Positions 52,834 through 61,856 of a DNA stretch of 64,000 bases are shown one piece after another. This DNA comes from Paenibacillus chondroitinus NBRC 15376 (lineage in GTDB: Bacteria > Bacillota > Bacilli > Paenibacillales > NBRC-103111). Each line of letters starts with the position of its first letter. The stretch's first letter is position 1. Below the pieces are notes generated by a model. It was not told the DNA's origin. It worked only from the letters and a program-made list of their open reading frames with translations, and ran no database searches. Where the stretch lies: assembly GCF_004000765.1 (NCBI RefSeq), contig NZ_BILW01000004.1, forward strand, positions 303,042 to 367,041, read 5' to 3'. The position numbers were made by a program, and so were the translations under genes.

Positions 52834-54788
52834 ACATTTTGAGTGCAGTTAATATTACCAAAACCTATGGAGACAAGGTTTTGTTCGATGACATCACGTT
52901 CACGGTGAACGAGAAGCAGCGCATCGGACTCATCGGCGTGAACGGCACAGGCAAGTCCACGCTGCTGAAGCTGCTGGCGGGACTGGAAACTGCGGATCGC
53001 GGCAAACTCGTGCACGCGAACCATTTCCGAGTGGAATACTTGCCGCAGAACCCGGAGTTCGATCCGAACTCCACCGTGCTTGAGCAAGTATTCCACGGCG
53101 ACACGCCGCTCATGAAGACGCTGCGCGACTATGAGCTGGCCCTGGCTGAACTGGAGCTGGATCCCTCCAGCGAGAAAAAGCAGGCGCGGCTGTTCACAGC
53201 CCAATCGCGCATGGACGAACAAGGTGCCTGGGAAGCCAGCACCTTGGCCAAAACCGTGCTGATGAAGCTGGGCATCAGCGAGTTCGACAAGCCCGTCGGC
53301 CTGCTGTCCGGCGGGCAGCGCAAACGCGTCGCCATGGCGCGCGTTCTGATCCAACCCGCCGATCTGCTCATCCTGGATGAGCCGACGAACCATATCGACA
53401 ACGAGACCGCAATCTGGCTCGAGGAATTCCTCGGCAAGTGGCGCGGCGCATTGCTGCTCGTTACCCATGACCGGTACTTCCTGGAGCGGGTGACGAACCG
53501 CATCTTGGAACTGGACCGGGGCAAGATCTACAGCTACGAGGGCAACTATGAGGCGTTCCTCGAGAAGAAGGCGGAGCGGATGGAGTCCGAAGCCGCCAGC
53601 GAAGATAAGCGGCAGAATCTCATGCGCCGCGAGTTGGCTTGGCTCCGTCGCGGTGCGAAAGCGCGCACGACGAAGCAGAAGGCGCGCGTGCAGCGCGCCG
53701 AAGAGCTGCGGGACACCAAGGTGGATGGTCCCGCAGACAAGCTGGACATGGCGCTGGCTGGCAGCCGCCTTGGCAAGAAGGTGATGGAGCTGGAAGCCGT
53801 CACCAAAGCTTTCCCAGGCGGGAAGACGCTGCTGAGCGGCTTCAGCTACATCGTGATGCCGAAGGATCGCCTCGGCATCATTGGCCCTAACGGCAGCGGC
53901 AAATCGACGCTGCTGAACATGCTCGCCGGGCGTATTCAGCCCGACAGCGGGACGATCGAGACCGGCCAAACCGTGAAACTTGCGTATTACACGCAAGAAA
54001 CGGTCGAGATGGATGAAAAGATGCGCGTCATCGACTATATCAAGGAAGCAGCTGAACTGGTTCGCACGTCGGATGGCGAAACGATCCCTGCTTCGCAAAT
54101 GCTTGAGCGCTTCCTGTTCTCCCCTACACTGCAGTGGTCACCTATTGGGAAGCTGTCAGGCGGCGAGCGCCGCAGACTATATTTGCTGCGCACGCTTATG
54201 GGAGAACCGAATGTTCTGCTCCTCGATGAGCCGACGAACGATTTGGACATCCAAACATTGACCATACTGGAAGATTATCTGGATCATTTCCCAGGTGCGG
54301 TTATTACGGTCTCCCATGATCGGTACTTTTTGGATCGCACGGTTACGCATCTGTTTGCTTTTGATGGCCAGGGAGGAATCGAGCCTTACATTGGCAACTA
54401 CTCCGACTATTTGGAGGAGAAGCAAGAGCAAGAAGAAGCGGAGCAGGCACGTAAAGAATTGGTGCGTCAAGCAAGTAGCAATTCTGGCTCTAGCAAAACA
54501 GCGGCCAATCAATCAGCAGCTTCGAGTGGCTCAGCGAATACAAACCGTCCTAAGAAACTGACTTTCAAAGAACAGAAGGAATGGGATGAAATCGAGGGGA
54601 CGATTGCGTCTTTGGAAGACAAGGCGGCAAGCTTGAAACAGCAGATTGAAGCTGCTGGCAGCGACTTTGACCGTGTTCGCGATTTGTATGAGCAGGAGCA
54701 GCAAACAACGGCCGATTTGGAAGCAGCAATGGAAAGATGGACTTATTTATCCGAGTTGGTAGAAGAAATAGAGCGAAATAAGTTATGA
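52830..54788 (+). CDS. yfmR: ABC-F protein, YfmR (Uup-like)
   Basis: A 652-residue ABC-F ATPase with the C-terminal coiled-coil domain of the Uup/YfmR group. Two ATPase cores have GVNGTGKST and GPNGSGKST, signatures LLSGGQRKRV and LSGGERRRL, and ILDEPTNHID and LLDEPTNDLD. A Gly/Ser/Asn linker (about 545-575) leads to the terminal coiled coil (KEQKEWDEIEGTIASLEDK, about 580-650). B. subtilis YfmR relieves ribosome stalling at proline-rich stretches, parallel to EF-P. The first 1.2 kb is far more GC-rich than the rest. Confidence 0.9.
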   Translation: MNILSAVNITKTYGDKVLFDDITFTVNEKQRIGLIGVNGTGKSTLLKLLAGLETADRGKLVHANHFRVEYLPQNPEFDPNSTVLEQVFHGDTPLMKTLRDYELALAELELDPSSEKKQARLFTAQSRMDEQGAWEASTLAKTVLMKLGISEFDKPVGLLSGGQRKRVAMARVLIQPADLLILDEPTNHIDNETAIWLEEFLGKWRGALLLVTHDRYFLERVTNRILELDRGKIYSYEGNYEAFLEKKAERMESEAASEDKRQNLMRRELAWLRRGAKARTTKQKARVQRAEELRDTKVDGPADKLDMALAGSRLGKKVMELEAVTKAFPGGKTLLSGFSYIVMPKDRLGIIGPNGSGKSTLLNMLAGRIQPDSGTIETGQTVKLAYYTQETVEMDEKMRVIDYIKEAAELVRTSDGETIPASQMLERFLFSPTLQWSPIGKLSGGERRRLYLLRTLMGEPNVLLLDEPTNDLDIQTLTILEDYLDHFPGAVITVSHDRYFLDRTVTHLFAFDGQGGIEPYIGNYSDYLEEKQEQEEAEQARKELVRQASSNSGSSKTAANQSAASSGSANTNRPKKLTFKEQKEWDEIEGTIASLEDKAASLKQQIEAAGSDFDRVRDLYEQEQQTTADLEAAMERWTYLSELVEEIERNKL

Positions 54789-54825
54789 TAGAAGAAACTA
54801 TAATAAAGGCAGGTAAGTATTCCAC

Positions 54826-56439
54826 ATGATTAATGTTAATAACGTGACACTTCGTTACGGCAAAAGAGCGCTTTTCGAAGATGCGAATATTAAATTTACT
54901 CCAGGTAACTGTTACGGTCTAATCGGCGCGAACGGTGCAGGGAAATCCACATTTCTAAAAATTCTTTCCGGTGAAATTGAGCCTAACACAGGTGAAGTAT
55001 CGATCACGCCAGGTGAAAGAATGGCCGTTCTGAAACAAAACCACTACGAGTTTGACGAAATCGAAGTTTTGAAAACCGTTGTGATGGGGCATGCTCGTTT
55101 GTTCAAAATCATGGAAGAGAAGGATGCGCTGTACGCGAAAGCGGATTTCTCTGAAGAAGATGGCATGAGAGCTGCTGAATTGGAAGGCGAGTTCCAGGAT
55201 CTGGACGGTTGGCAGGCGGAATCCGATGCGGCAGAACTACTAATTGGATTGGGCATCCCAACTTCCCTGCATGATACGAAGATGAAAGACCTCGACGGCA
55301 ATGAGAAGGTTCGTGTTCTCTTGGCGCAAGCGCTGTTCGGCAATCCGAACATTTTGCTCCTCGATGAGCCTACCAACCATTTGAACTTGGAGTCGATTCG
55401 TTGGCTGGAGAACTTCCTTGCCCGTTTTGAAGGCACCGTTATCGTTGTATCCCATGATCGTCACTTCCTGAACCAGGTATGTACACACATTGCGGATATT
55501 GATTTTGGTAAAATTCAAATGTATGTCGGGAACTACGATTTCTGGTACGAATCCAGTCAACTTGCTCTACGCCTTGCTAGAGATGCGAACAAGAAGACGG
55601 AAGAAAAACGTAAAGAATTGGAAGCCTTTATCGCTCGATTCAGTGCGAATGCGTCCAAATCCAAGCAAGCGACTTCCCGTAAAAAGCAGCTTGAGAAGCT
55701 CACGCTTGAAGATATTCGTCCTTCCAGCCGTAAATATCCGTTCATTCACTTCAAAGGTGAGCGCGAAGCTGGTAAACAATTGTTGGCTGTTGAAAGCATC
55801 TCGAAAACAATTGATGGCGTAAAAGTATTGAATAATGTAACGTTCACGCTGAACAAAGGGGATAAAGTAGCTTTTGTCGGTCCGGACGGTATTGCCAAAA
55901 CAACGCTTTTCAAAATCCTGATGGGTGAGATGGAAGCGGATGAAGGTACATTCTCATGGGGGGTAACGACTTCCCAAGCTTATTTCCCGAAAGACAGCCA
56001 AGATTACTTTAATTCCGAGTTGAACTTGGTGGATTGGCTTCGTCAATACTCCAAAGACCCGGATGAATCATTCCTTCGTGGATTCTTAGGACGTATGTTA
56101 TTCTCTGGGGAAGAAGCTTTGAAGAAAGCTAACGTTCTATCCGGGGGAGAAAAAGTACGCTGCATGTTCTCCAAAATGATGCTTAGCGGTGCAAATGTTC
56201 TCATTCTTGATGAGCCTACGAACCATTTGGATTTGGAGTCCATCACAGCGCTTAATAACGGACTTGTTGATTTCGACGGTACGATGTTGTTCGTTTCCCA
56301 TGACCATCAGTTCATTCAAACGATTGCAAATCGCGTAATGGAAATCACGCCGAAAGGTCTCATCGACAAAATGCTTACGTATGATGAATACCTGGATAGT
56401 GAAGATGTGAAAAAACAACGCGAAGCTCAATACGCGTAG
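54826..56439 (+). CDS. ykpA: ABC-F protein, YkpA (YbiT-like)
   Basis: A 537-residue ABC-F ATPase. The opening MINVNNVTLRYGKRALFEDANIKF and GLIGANGAGKSTFLKILSGEIEP match the YkpA/YbiT type. The first core has DLDGNEKVRV as its signature, a departure from LSGGQ, with LLLDEPTNHLNLES. The second has FVGPDGIAKTTLFKIL as its Walker A, with LSGGEKVRC and LILDEPTNHLDLES. The GPDGIAKTT loop departs from the usual GxNGxGKST. A terminator follows. Role in translation inferred from family. Confidence 0.88.
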   Translation: MINVNNVTLRYGKRALFEDANIKFTPGNCYGLIGANGAGKSTFLKILSGEIEPNTGEVSITPGERMAVLKQNHYEFDEIEVLKTVVMGHARLFKIMEEKDALYAKADFSEEDGMRAAELEGEFQDLDGWQAESDAAELLIGLGIPTSLHDTKMKDLDGNEKVRVLLAQALFGNPNILLLDEPTNHLNLESIRWLENFLARFEGTVIVVSHDRHFLNQVCTHIADIDFGKIQMYVGNYDFWYESSQLALRLARDANKKTEEKRKELEAFIARFSANASKSKQATSRKKQLEKLTLEDIRPSSRKYPFIHFKGEREAGKQLLAVESISKTIDGVKVLNNVTFTLNKGDKVAFVGPDGIAKTTLFKILMGEMEADEGTFSWGVTTSQAYFPKDSQDYFNSELNLVDWLRQYSKDPDESFLRGFLGRMLFSGEEALKKANVLSGGEKVRCMFSKMMLSGANVLILDEPTNHLDLESITALNNGLVDFDGTMLFVSHDHQFIQTIANRVMEITPKGLIDKMLTYDEYLDSEDVKKQREAQYA

Positions 56440-56448
56440 GACCAAATG

Positions 56449-56485
56449 AAAAGCGCCCTGATGTGTGACTCTCAGGGCGCTTTTA
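56449..56485. terminator. Bidirectional terminator after ykpA
   Basis: AAAAGCGCCCTG and CAGGGCGCTTTT are perfect arms around a 12-nt loop; it also serves the convergent small gene downstream. Confidence 0.9.
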
Positions 56486-56496
56486 CCTACATAGTT

Positions 56497-56709
56497 CTAG
56501 CTTCCGCCAGTACGACGGCGTTGATTATTTACTTTTTTCGTCATTTGGCTTTTTGCACTTTGGTTGGTATTGCCTGCTTGTTTAGGGTTAGACCGTGCTG
56601 CGGCTTGATCCGCTTTCTTCTGAGCTAACTTTTGTTTAATGGCATCGGCTAGGCTTACTTTCTTAGGACCCTGTTGTTCTTCCAGCTGATCTTGTGGCTT
56701 GTCTGACAT
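56497..56709 (-). CDS. Small basic low-complexity protein
   Basis: A 70-residue hydrophilic protein, unknown family. It has an acidic/glutamine N-terminus (DKPQDQLEEQQGP) and then a Lys/Gln/Ala/Asn-rich basic tail ending NNQRRRTGGS, which suggests a disordered nucleic-acid-binding or spore-related protein. AAGGTG lies 7 nt upstream. ATG 56709 is the likely start; the longer frame further upstream lacks support. Confidence 0.6.
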   Translation of the reverse strand: MSDKPQDQLEEQQGPKKVSLADAIKQKLAQKKADQAAARSNPKQAGNTNQSAKSQMTKKVNNQRRRTGGS

Positions 56710-56782
56710 AGAAACACCTTCTTTACCGTGATATGTTAATAGTATAATCGAATCAAACAAAAGATGAAAGAAGGTGTGAACG

Positions 56783-57301
56783 ATGTTTGACCCAACGATC
56801 TATGACAACATTAAGGTGGTTCTGGAAGGAGCCGTCTACGACTTGGATTTGGATGGCAAAATTATTATCACACGCCGGGAAGATCTTGTGGATCTGTCTT
56901 CCATGTCTCGAACGTATGCGATTGAATTTGCAAGAAAGATCGATAAGCCGAGCAAAGCTGAAATCAATTTACATGTTCATTTAAGCGATTTGGCTGCTGA
57001 AATTTTAGAGAATCCTACAGCTAAACCGGGATGTACGCTTACGATTAAGCTTTTCACGAAGGTTAAGAACCCGGAAATGGAATGTAAGCATATCGAAGAG
57101 CAGTTAGGCCTCATCTGGGAGCATCGTCCACAAATCACACAACTTCTTTCTTACAAATACGGCATTTTTCCGTTGGTTTATCATAATCAAATTACACTTT
57201 CATTCGGCAGAAAAATCGATGAAAGCCATTTGGATGATTTCCCCCATCTGATCGGTTATGCGGCTGACAGTTTGGCTTGGTTAGATGAACGAGGAGGTTA
57301 G
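56783..57301 (+). CDS. Conserved hypothetical protein
   Basis: A 172-residue soluble protein of no family I recognise. It is mixed alpha/beta, with a charged N-terminus (MFDPTIYDNIKVVLEGAVYDLD) and hydrophobic beta strands (AEINLHVHL, CTLTIKLF, NQITLSFGR). A good AAGGTG site lies upstream. A thioredoxin-like gene starts 1 nt after it, so the two are coupled. Divergent from the small basic gene. Confidence 0.7.
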   Translation: MFDPTIYDNIKVVLEGAVYDLDLDGKIIITRREDLVDLSSMSRTYAIEFARKIDKPSKAEINLHVHLSDLAAEILENPTAKPGCTLTIKLFTKVKNPEMECKHIEEQLGLIWEHRPQITQLLSYKYGIFPLVYHNQITLSFGRKIDESHLDDFPHLIGYAADSLAWLDERGG

Positions 57302-57302
57302 C

Positions 57303-57620
57303 ATGAAGGAACTATCTCAACAGGAATTGTTGGAGATCGTTAACAGGCAGGAGGAGTCCTTTGCTGTATTTTTGTACACGCCGTTTTGTGGAACATGCAA
57401 AGTGACTGAACGTATGCTGGAGATCATTATGACGATGAAGCCTTCTTTGCCGCTTTATAAAAGCAATATTAATTTTCTGCCGCAAATTAGCCGTGAATGG
57501 CAAGTGACCAGTGTGCCGTGCATTGCTATTTTTGAACAGGGACATGACAAACAATTGATTTACCGCATGCAATCGGTGGATGAGCTATATCGCAAACTGC
57601 TGCCACTGAGCAGCAAATAA
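57303..57620 (+). CDS. Thioredoxin-like protein, YusE-like
   Basis: A 105-residue thioredoxin-fold protein with active-site-like C-G-T-C (TPFCGTCKVTERM) and a cis-Pro in TSVPCIAIF. It resembles B. subtilis YusE. The pair of cysteines supports disulfide exchange, though classical thioredoxins have CGPC. ATG 57303 has GAGGAGG 5 nt upstream and immediately follows the preceding gene; ATG 57285 is upstream of that site and less likely. Confidence 0.85.
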   Translation: MKELSQQELLEIVNRQEESFAVFLYTPFCGTCKVTERMLEIIMTMKPSLPLYKSNINFLPQISREWQVTSVPCIAIFEQGHDKQLIYRMQSVDELYRKLLPLSSK

Positions 57621-57638
57621 CTATAGGAGATGATAAGA

Positions 57639-58028
57639 ATGAGCAGCTTTCAAATAGGAGATCACGTCATTGCTGAGTATAAGACTGGGGTTTATTATGG
57701 GGAAGTAGTGGAAATGTCGAGTACGATGAAAGCGGCAGTACGCATCTTGGCTGTAAAAGAACATCCAACACAAGGGGATTTGCATAATCCGATGGACCCA
57801 AACGTTGCTTTTTTTCATCAAAGACGGGCGTTATCGTTCCAGGAGATTGCTTTAATGCCAATTTCAACGATACGTTCCTATGCGGGCGCAATTCCCGAAT
57901 ATCAAGTATCACTGGAGAGAGCGCTAATGGCTCAAATCTCTAAGCTGTCGGAAATGGAAGCATGGGCTAGGCGCTCTCTTCAGGAGCTTAGTCAATTGCA
58001 GCAAGAATATTTCCCAAAGTCGAATTAA
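57639..58028 (+). CDS. kapB: KapB-like kinase-associated protein
   Basis: A 129-residue protein of the KapB family. In B. subtilis, KapB is needed for activity of the sporulation sensor kinase KinB. The fold is recognisable from FQIGDHVIAEYKTGVYYGEVVE, VKEHPTQGDLHNP and VAFFHQRRALSFQE. ATG 57639 is 9 nt after TAGGAG; an earlier in-frame ATG touches that site. The 3' end overlaps the convergent gene by 4 nt. Confidence 0.88.
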   Translation: MSSFQIGDHVIAEYKTGVYYGEVVEMSSTMKAAVRILAVKEHPTQGDLHNPMDPNVAFFHQRRALSFQEIALMPISTIRSYAGAIPEYQVSLERALMAQISKLSEMEAWARRSLQELSQLQQEYFPKSN

Positions 58029-58246
58029 GAAACTTCTAAATACAATTTTGTGCCGTCGTTATACTTGAAAATAGCGACATCACCAATGATCTCGATGAGC
58101 GAGATCATTTTTAATTTGCGGCGAAATTCGAAATGAAGTTCAAACTCCTTCAGCTTACTGGACAACAATTCCATATGTGAACTGCGATGTGTGAAATTAA
58201 GCACGGGAATGGATTTGTTTTTGAATTTAATGGTAACTGCTTGCAT
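58025..58246 (-). CDS. Small hypothetical protein
   Basis: A 73-residue basic protein of unknown family, beta-rich at the ends (MQAVTIKFKNKSIPVLNF, EIIGDVAIFKYNDGTKLYLEV) with a charged helix in between. GAAGGAGG lies 7 nt before ATG 58246. A longer in-frame extension to 58339 is possible but lacks a ribosome site. Confidence 0.62.
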   Translation of the reverse strand: MQAVTIKFKNKSIPVLNFTHRSSHMELLSSKLKEFELHFEFRRKLKMISLIEIIGDVAIFKYNDGTKLYLEVS

Positions 58247-58468
58247 GTTAAGCCCTCCTTCACGTCTTCCATCTGGAAAAAGCACCAGCTGGTCTACATA
58301 TTTAGGATACATTTCAAATGTTAAGTATGTTTGAGACAAACTATTAAAAAAGTTTTAGCATCTTATTATATGTAAAGAATAGCGAGAGAGGGCTAGTTCC
58401 CAAAGAATCTTTTAAAATTAATCGGAATACCCGTCTGCATTTGATTCAACGGAGCGATAGATTGGCGG

Positions 58469-58497
58469 TTGCGGGGAAAGATAAGCACAATTATAAT
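58469..58497 (+). promoter_or_regulatory. Sigma-A promoter for the Gfo/Idh gene
   Basis: TTGCGG and a perfect TATAAT separated by 17 nt, about 40 nt upstream of the start. The remaining approximately 220 nt between 58247 and 58468 hold nothing else that I can identify. Confidence 0.72.
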
Positions 58498-58537
58498 AAG
58501 AAAGATTGTAATCAAACATGTTTTTGGGGGGATTTAG

Positions 58538-59614
58538 ATGACAGCAGGAAAACCAATCAGAATCGGGATTATCGGTTCCGGAAACATCGGAAATGTACAT
58601 ATGGAAGTGATGCAAAAAGTGCCGGAGGCAGAAATTGCCGCGGTAACGGATGTGTACTTACCACTCGCAGAGGCCAGAGCTAAGCAGTATAACATTGAGA
58701 AGGTATATGAAAGTTCGGACAAGCTTCTCGCTGATCCAAGCATTGATGCAGTTGTTATTGCTGTATCCAATGAGTGGCATGCGCCTTTAGCTATCCAAGC
58801 TTTAGAAGCAGGTAAACATGTCATGCTGGAGAAGCCTATGGCGCTTAATCTCGAATCGGCCAGACAAATTGTAGAAGCAGAGCGCAAGGCAGGCAAAGTG
58901 TTGATGATTCCACATCAGCTGCGTTGGGAGGTTCTTTCACAGGCTGTCAAACAACAGGTGGATAAAGGCGCGCTAGGGCATATTTATCATGCCAAAGCAG
59001 GCTGGATGAGACGTAAAGGGATTCCGGGCTGGGGAACCTGGTTTACACAGATGGGGAAATCCGGCGGCGGTCCGTTAATTGATCTGGGTGTACATATGTT
59101 AGATCTATCCCTCTATCTGATGGGGAATCCAAAACCGGTTTCGGTTTATGGGGCAACCTATGCGGAATTTGGTCCGCGCAAAAAAGGAATCGGCTCTTGG
59201 GGGACACCGAACTGGGAAGGGCAATATGATGTAGAAGATTTGGCTACAGCGTTGATTAAACTCGATAATGGTGCAACCCTATCGCTAGATGTCAGTTGGG
59301 CCGCACTTATCGAAACAGATAGCCAGCCTTACGTGCAGCTGCTTGGTTCCGAAGGAGGCGCTTCGATTCGCGGCAATAAAGGGAAACTTCTCGCAGAAAT
59401 GTTTGATCGCGAAGCGGATGTGGATCTGACAGTGCCTGAGCTGGACGAAGGGCCTCGTGTGCGTATGTTGAGACATTTCCTATCATGTATCGAAAGCGGT
59501 CAACAACCAATTACCTCTGTGATGACAGGTTATACGAATAATTTAATCTTAGATGCGATTTACCAATCCTCACAAACCGGCAATGAAGTTAAATTGAATT
59601 GGGACATCGAGTAG
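58538..59614 (+). CDS. Gfo/Idh/MocA-family oxidoreductase
   Basis: A 358-residue NAD(P)-dependent dehydrogenase. The N-terminal Rossmann fold has GIIGSGNIGNVH, and the conserved EKPMALN carries the key lysine. The C-terminal alpha/beta domain has GGGPLIDLGVHMLDL with the histidine of the active site. These enzymes oxidise sugar or inositol derivatives; this one has no pathway neighbours, so the substrate is unknown. GGGGGG lies upstream of ATG 58538. Confidence 0.9.
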   Translation: MTAGKPIRIGIIGSGNIGNVHMEVMQKVPEAEIAAVTDVYLPLAEARAKQYNIEKVYESSDKLLADPSIDAVVIAVSNEWHAPLAIQALEAGKHVMLEKPMALNLESARQIVEAERKAGKVLMIPHQLRWEVLSQAVKQQVDKGALGHIYHAKAGWMRRKGIPGWGTWFTQMGKSGGGPLIDLGVHMLDLSLYLMGNPKPVSVYGATYAEFGPRKKGIGSWGTPNWEGQYDVEDLATALIKLDNGATLSLDVSWAALIETDSQPYVQLLGSEGGASIRGNKGKLLAEMFDREADVDLTVPELDEGPRVRMLRHFLSCIESGQQPITSVMTGYTNNLILDAIYQSSQTGNEVKLNWDIE

Positions 59615-59630
59615 ACAGGGGCTGCAGCAA

Positions 59631-60266
59631 GTGAATTGGGAGTTATTTAGCATCATCGGGACAATCGCTTTCGCAGTCAGTGGAGCGATTGTTGCGATGG
59701 AAGAGGAATATGATATTTTAGGGGTCTATGTTCTTGGGCTCGTAACGGCATTCGGCGGCGGTGTCATTCGAAATTTGCTAATTGGCAAACCCGTCGTTTT
59801 GCTGTGGGAGCAAGGGTTATATTTTCAAATCGCCTTATTTGCTATGACTTTAGTTTTCTTGATGCCTGTCAAATACATCCGGGTGTGGAAGACGTGGGAA
59901 GCTTTCTTTGATGCTATCGGTTTGGCAGCCTTCTCCATTCAAGGTGCGTTCTATGCAACGAATATGGGGCATCCTTTAAGTGCTGTCATCGTAGCAGCCG
60001 TATTAACGGGGATTGGCGGCGGAATGGTCCGGGACGTACTGGCTGGCCGTAAGCCGCTTGTACTGAAAGACGAAATCTATGCCGTATGGGGCATGCTGGC
60101 CGGTGCGTTGGTTGGTTTAGGTTGGTCGCAAGGAGCTTGGCAGATATCCGTGCTTTTTGCACTTATCGTCATTTTGAGAATGTTATCCGTATTTTATAAA
60201 TGGAAGCTGCCAAAACGTTCTTTGCGCAATGCAATCGTGGGATCAACGCGTAGATCAGACTCATAG
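59631..60266 (+). CDS. TRIC-type (UPF0126) membrane protein
   Basis: A 211-residue membrane protein with seven hydrophobic segments in an inverted duplication. The two glycine-rich repeats FGGGVIRNLLIGKP and IGGGMVRDVLAGRKP, about 85 residues apart, are the family hallmark. Bacterial relatives are monovalent cation channels (TRIC). It starts at GTG 59631, 16 nt after the Gfo/Idh gene. Confidence 0.88.
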   Translation: MNWELFSIIGTIAFAVSGAIVAMEEEYDILGVYVLGLVTAFGGGVIRNLLIGKPVVLLWEQGLYFQIALFAMTLVFLMPVKYIRVWKTWEAFFDAIGLAAFSIQGAFYATNMGHPLSAVIVAAVLTGIGGGMVRDVLAGRKPLVLKDEIYAVWGMLAGALVGLGWSQGAWQISVLFALIVILRMLSVFYKWKLPKRSLRNAIVGSTRRSDS

Positions 60267-60327
60267 CCTACCGCTAAATACCTGGATACATTTTAAAAAA
60301 TCAAGATGAGGAGAGAGGTGATTAAAA

Positions 60328-60813
60328 ATGGAACAGGAAGCATCATTTCTTCATCATCAAAAGATTTCCGCTGAAACGATGGCCGCACGCATTGTTCCTG
60401 TAAAAGAATTGCTTCAAACAGAATTGGATCTGTACGAAGTATCCAAAGATTCAGAAACGGGTGAGCATTATCTTCATTATGCTTACATGCACCGCGATTT
60501 CACGAATACCGGAGAGCCGGAGTCGTTTCATTATTTGCTGCCGATTGACAGCGATGATGTGCTCGGAATGATTTTTGGAGAGCAGGGTTATGCGTATCCG
60601 GAGTTTTGGCGTAAAGCTTTTCTGCGCAACGGCCCGGAAGGTTTTTACATCTGGTTCGACCCCACGCATGAAGCGGAGCAGTCAGAGGATGAAGCTATCG
60701 CTGCGGATTTGCTAAACAAGCTGAGAGCTTTTAAAGAAAACGGTTCGGCTGATCCGGATGCGGTTCGTAAATTGCTCGAAGAATTGGACGAAACTCGTAA
60801 TAAAGAAGATTAG
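60328..60813 (+). CDS. Acidic hypothetical protein
   Basis: A 161-residue, strongly acidic soluble protein. No family recognised. It is Trp/Tyr/Phe-rich in the middle (YAYPEFWRKAFLRNGPEGFYIWFDP) with a helical acidic C-terminus (EDEAIAADLLNKL, DAVRKLLEELDE). GAGAGAGG lies 10 nt upstream. A strong terminator follows. Confidence 0.72.
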   Translation: MEQEASFLHHQKISAETMAARIVPVKELLQTELDLYEVSKDSETGEHYLHYAYMHRDFTNTGEPESFHYLLPIDSDDVLGMIFGEQGYAYPEFWRKAFLRNGPEGFYIWFDPTHEAEQSEDEAIAADLLNKLRAFKENGSADPDAVRKLLEELDETRNKED

Positions 60814-60823
60814 GATGTTGTTA

Positions 60824-60866
60824 AAGCCTGCTTGCCAATGAATCAATTGGCGGCGGGCTTTTTTTA
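60824..60866 (+). terminator. Rho-independent terminator
   Basis: AAGCCTGCTTGCCAAT pairs with AATTGGCGGCGGGCTT, followed by TTTTTTT. Confidence 0.88.
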
Positions 60867-60935
60867 TTATTTAGTAAAAAAGGGGATAAATGACCATATT
60901 AAAGCTAATCGTTATTTTTCAGGAAGGAGGGTGAA

Positions 60936-61094
60936 ATGATGAGTATAGAGGCATATCAATTCGCTAATCTAGGGGCACATGAAGATCTGTTGGAAGATCT
61001 ACGCAGGCTTGAATCCCGAATGAGAGAGCAATTGGGGTATGAAATCTCCTTAATTGCTTACACACCGGAAACGAAGGACAGCAGGAAGAATTAA
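60936..61094 (+). CDS. Small hypothetical protein upstream of the spore lipoprotein gene
   Basis: A 52-codon ORF (ATG 60936 or adjacent ATG 60939) with a very strong AGGAAGGAGGG site. The product is charged and helical (HEDLLEDLRRLESRMREQ) with a short beta-type tail. Family not recognised. It ends 22 nt before the YhcN-like gene, suggesting one operon. Confidence 0.6.
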   Translation: MMSIEAYQFANLGAHEDLLEDLRRLESRMREQLGYEISLIAYTPETKDSRKN

Positions 61095-61116
61095 AGAAAG
61101 AGGGGGGAGCTTTTTT

Positions 61117-61824
61117 ATGAGAAAAACGTTGATTCAACTTACACTTTCGATCGTGTTAGTAAGCACAGCCGCTGGCTGTACCGCCGCAAGTCCGAACAAT
61201 CATGCAGGAGCAAGTTCCTCAAATCCGAATGCTGGCTCATGGGATACGAGTCTCAGGAACAATGAGAATTCTTCACTAGGCGCTAAAAGTGTCAATCAAT
61301 CCCCGCTGCCATCGATGCGGCCGTCTACGATTGACAACATTAAAGCGCACACGAATACACATTTGACGATGAACCGTGATTTGGCAGATAGCATTATTCA
61401 AGCGGCTCACCTCGGGAACACAGCTGTTGCATTTACGGATAACAACATTTATATTGCGGTAGATATGGGCGGGATGCAAGCCATGGGTGCCGATAATGAC
61501 GGTATGAAAATGCTTAGTAAAACAAACGACCCGGAAACCGGGGCTGGGTTATTCGGTTCGGGAGCCGGATCCCAGATGGATTGGCTCTCGGCCAAGCCAT
61601 TGCCGCCAGAAAGCGCCAGCGCCATACGGAGTTTGCTGACACGGATTTATCCGGAAGCGAATATCTTCATTTCTACGAACCCGCATTTCGTGAACCGCAT
61701 GATGTATTATGATGCTCAGCAGCAAAACAACAAACATATGGATACGTATCTCAACGAATTTAACACCATGATCCAATATGCATTCCCAAGCTATTCCACG
61801 GGCCAAAGAAACACGCTGCCTTAA
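61117..61824 (+). CDS. YhcN/YlaJ-type sporulation lipoprotein
   Basis: A 235-residue lipoprotein with a lipobox at TAAGC (Cys 21 is the lipidated residue), then a Ser/Asn-rich linker and a domain typical of YhcN/YlaJ spore proteins (LADSIIQAAHLGNTAVAFTDNNIYIAVDM, ANIFISTNPHFVNRM). Such proteins are found in spore membranes and coats. ATG 61117 has GGGGGGAG 6-7 nt upstream. The open frame reaches back to 61054 but no ribosome site is found there. Confidence 0.82.
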   Translation: MRKTLIQLTLSIVLVSTAAGCTAASPNNHAGASSSNPNAGSWDTSLRNNENSSLGAKSVNQSPLPSMRPSTIDNIKAHTNTHLTMNRDLADSIIQAAHLGNTAVAFTDNNIYIAVDMGGMQAMGADNDGMKMLSKTNDPETGAGLFGSGAGSQMDWLSAKPLPPESASAIRSLLTRIYPEANIFISTNPHFVNRMMYYDAQQQNNKHMDTYLNEFNTMIQYAFPSYSTGQRNTLP

Positions 61825-61856
61825 AATAAAACGAAGTGCGAAAGGTTCACACATCT

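Noticed and set aside
52806..54098. 430-residue ORF on the minus strand opposite yfmR
   Set aside because: It lies fully inside the YfmR gene, which has clear ABC motifs. The ORF arises from the high third-position GC of that gene and has no family features.
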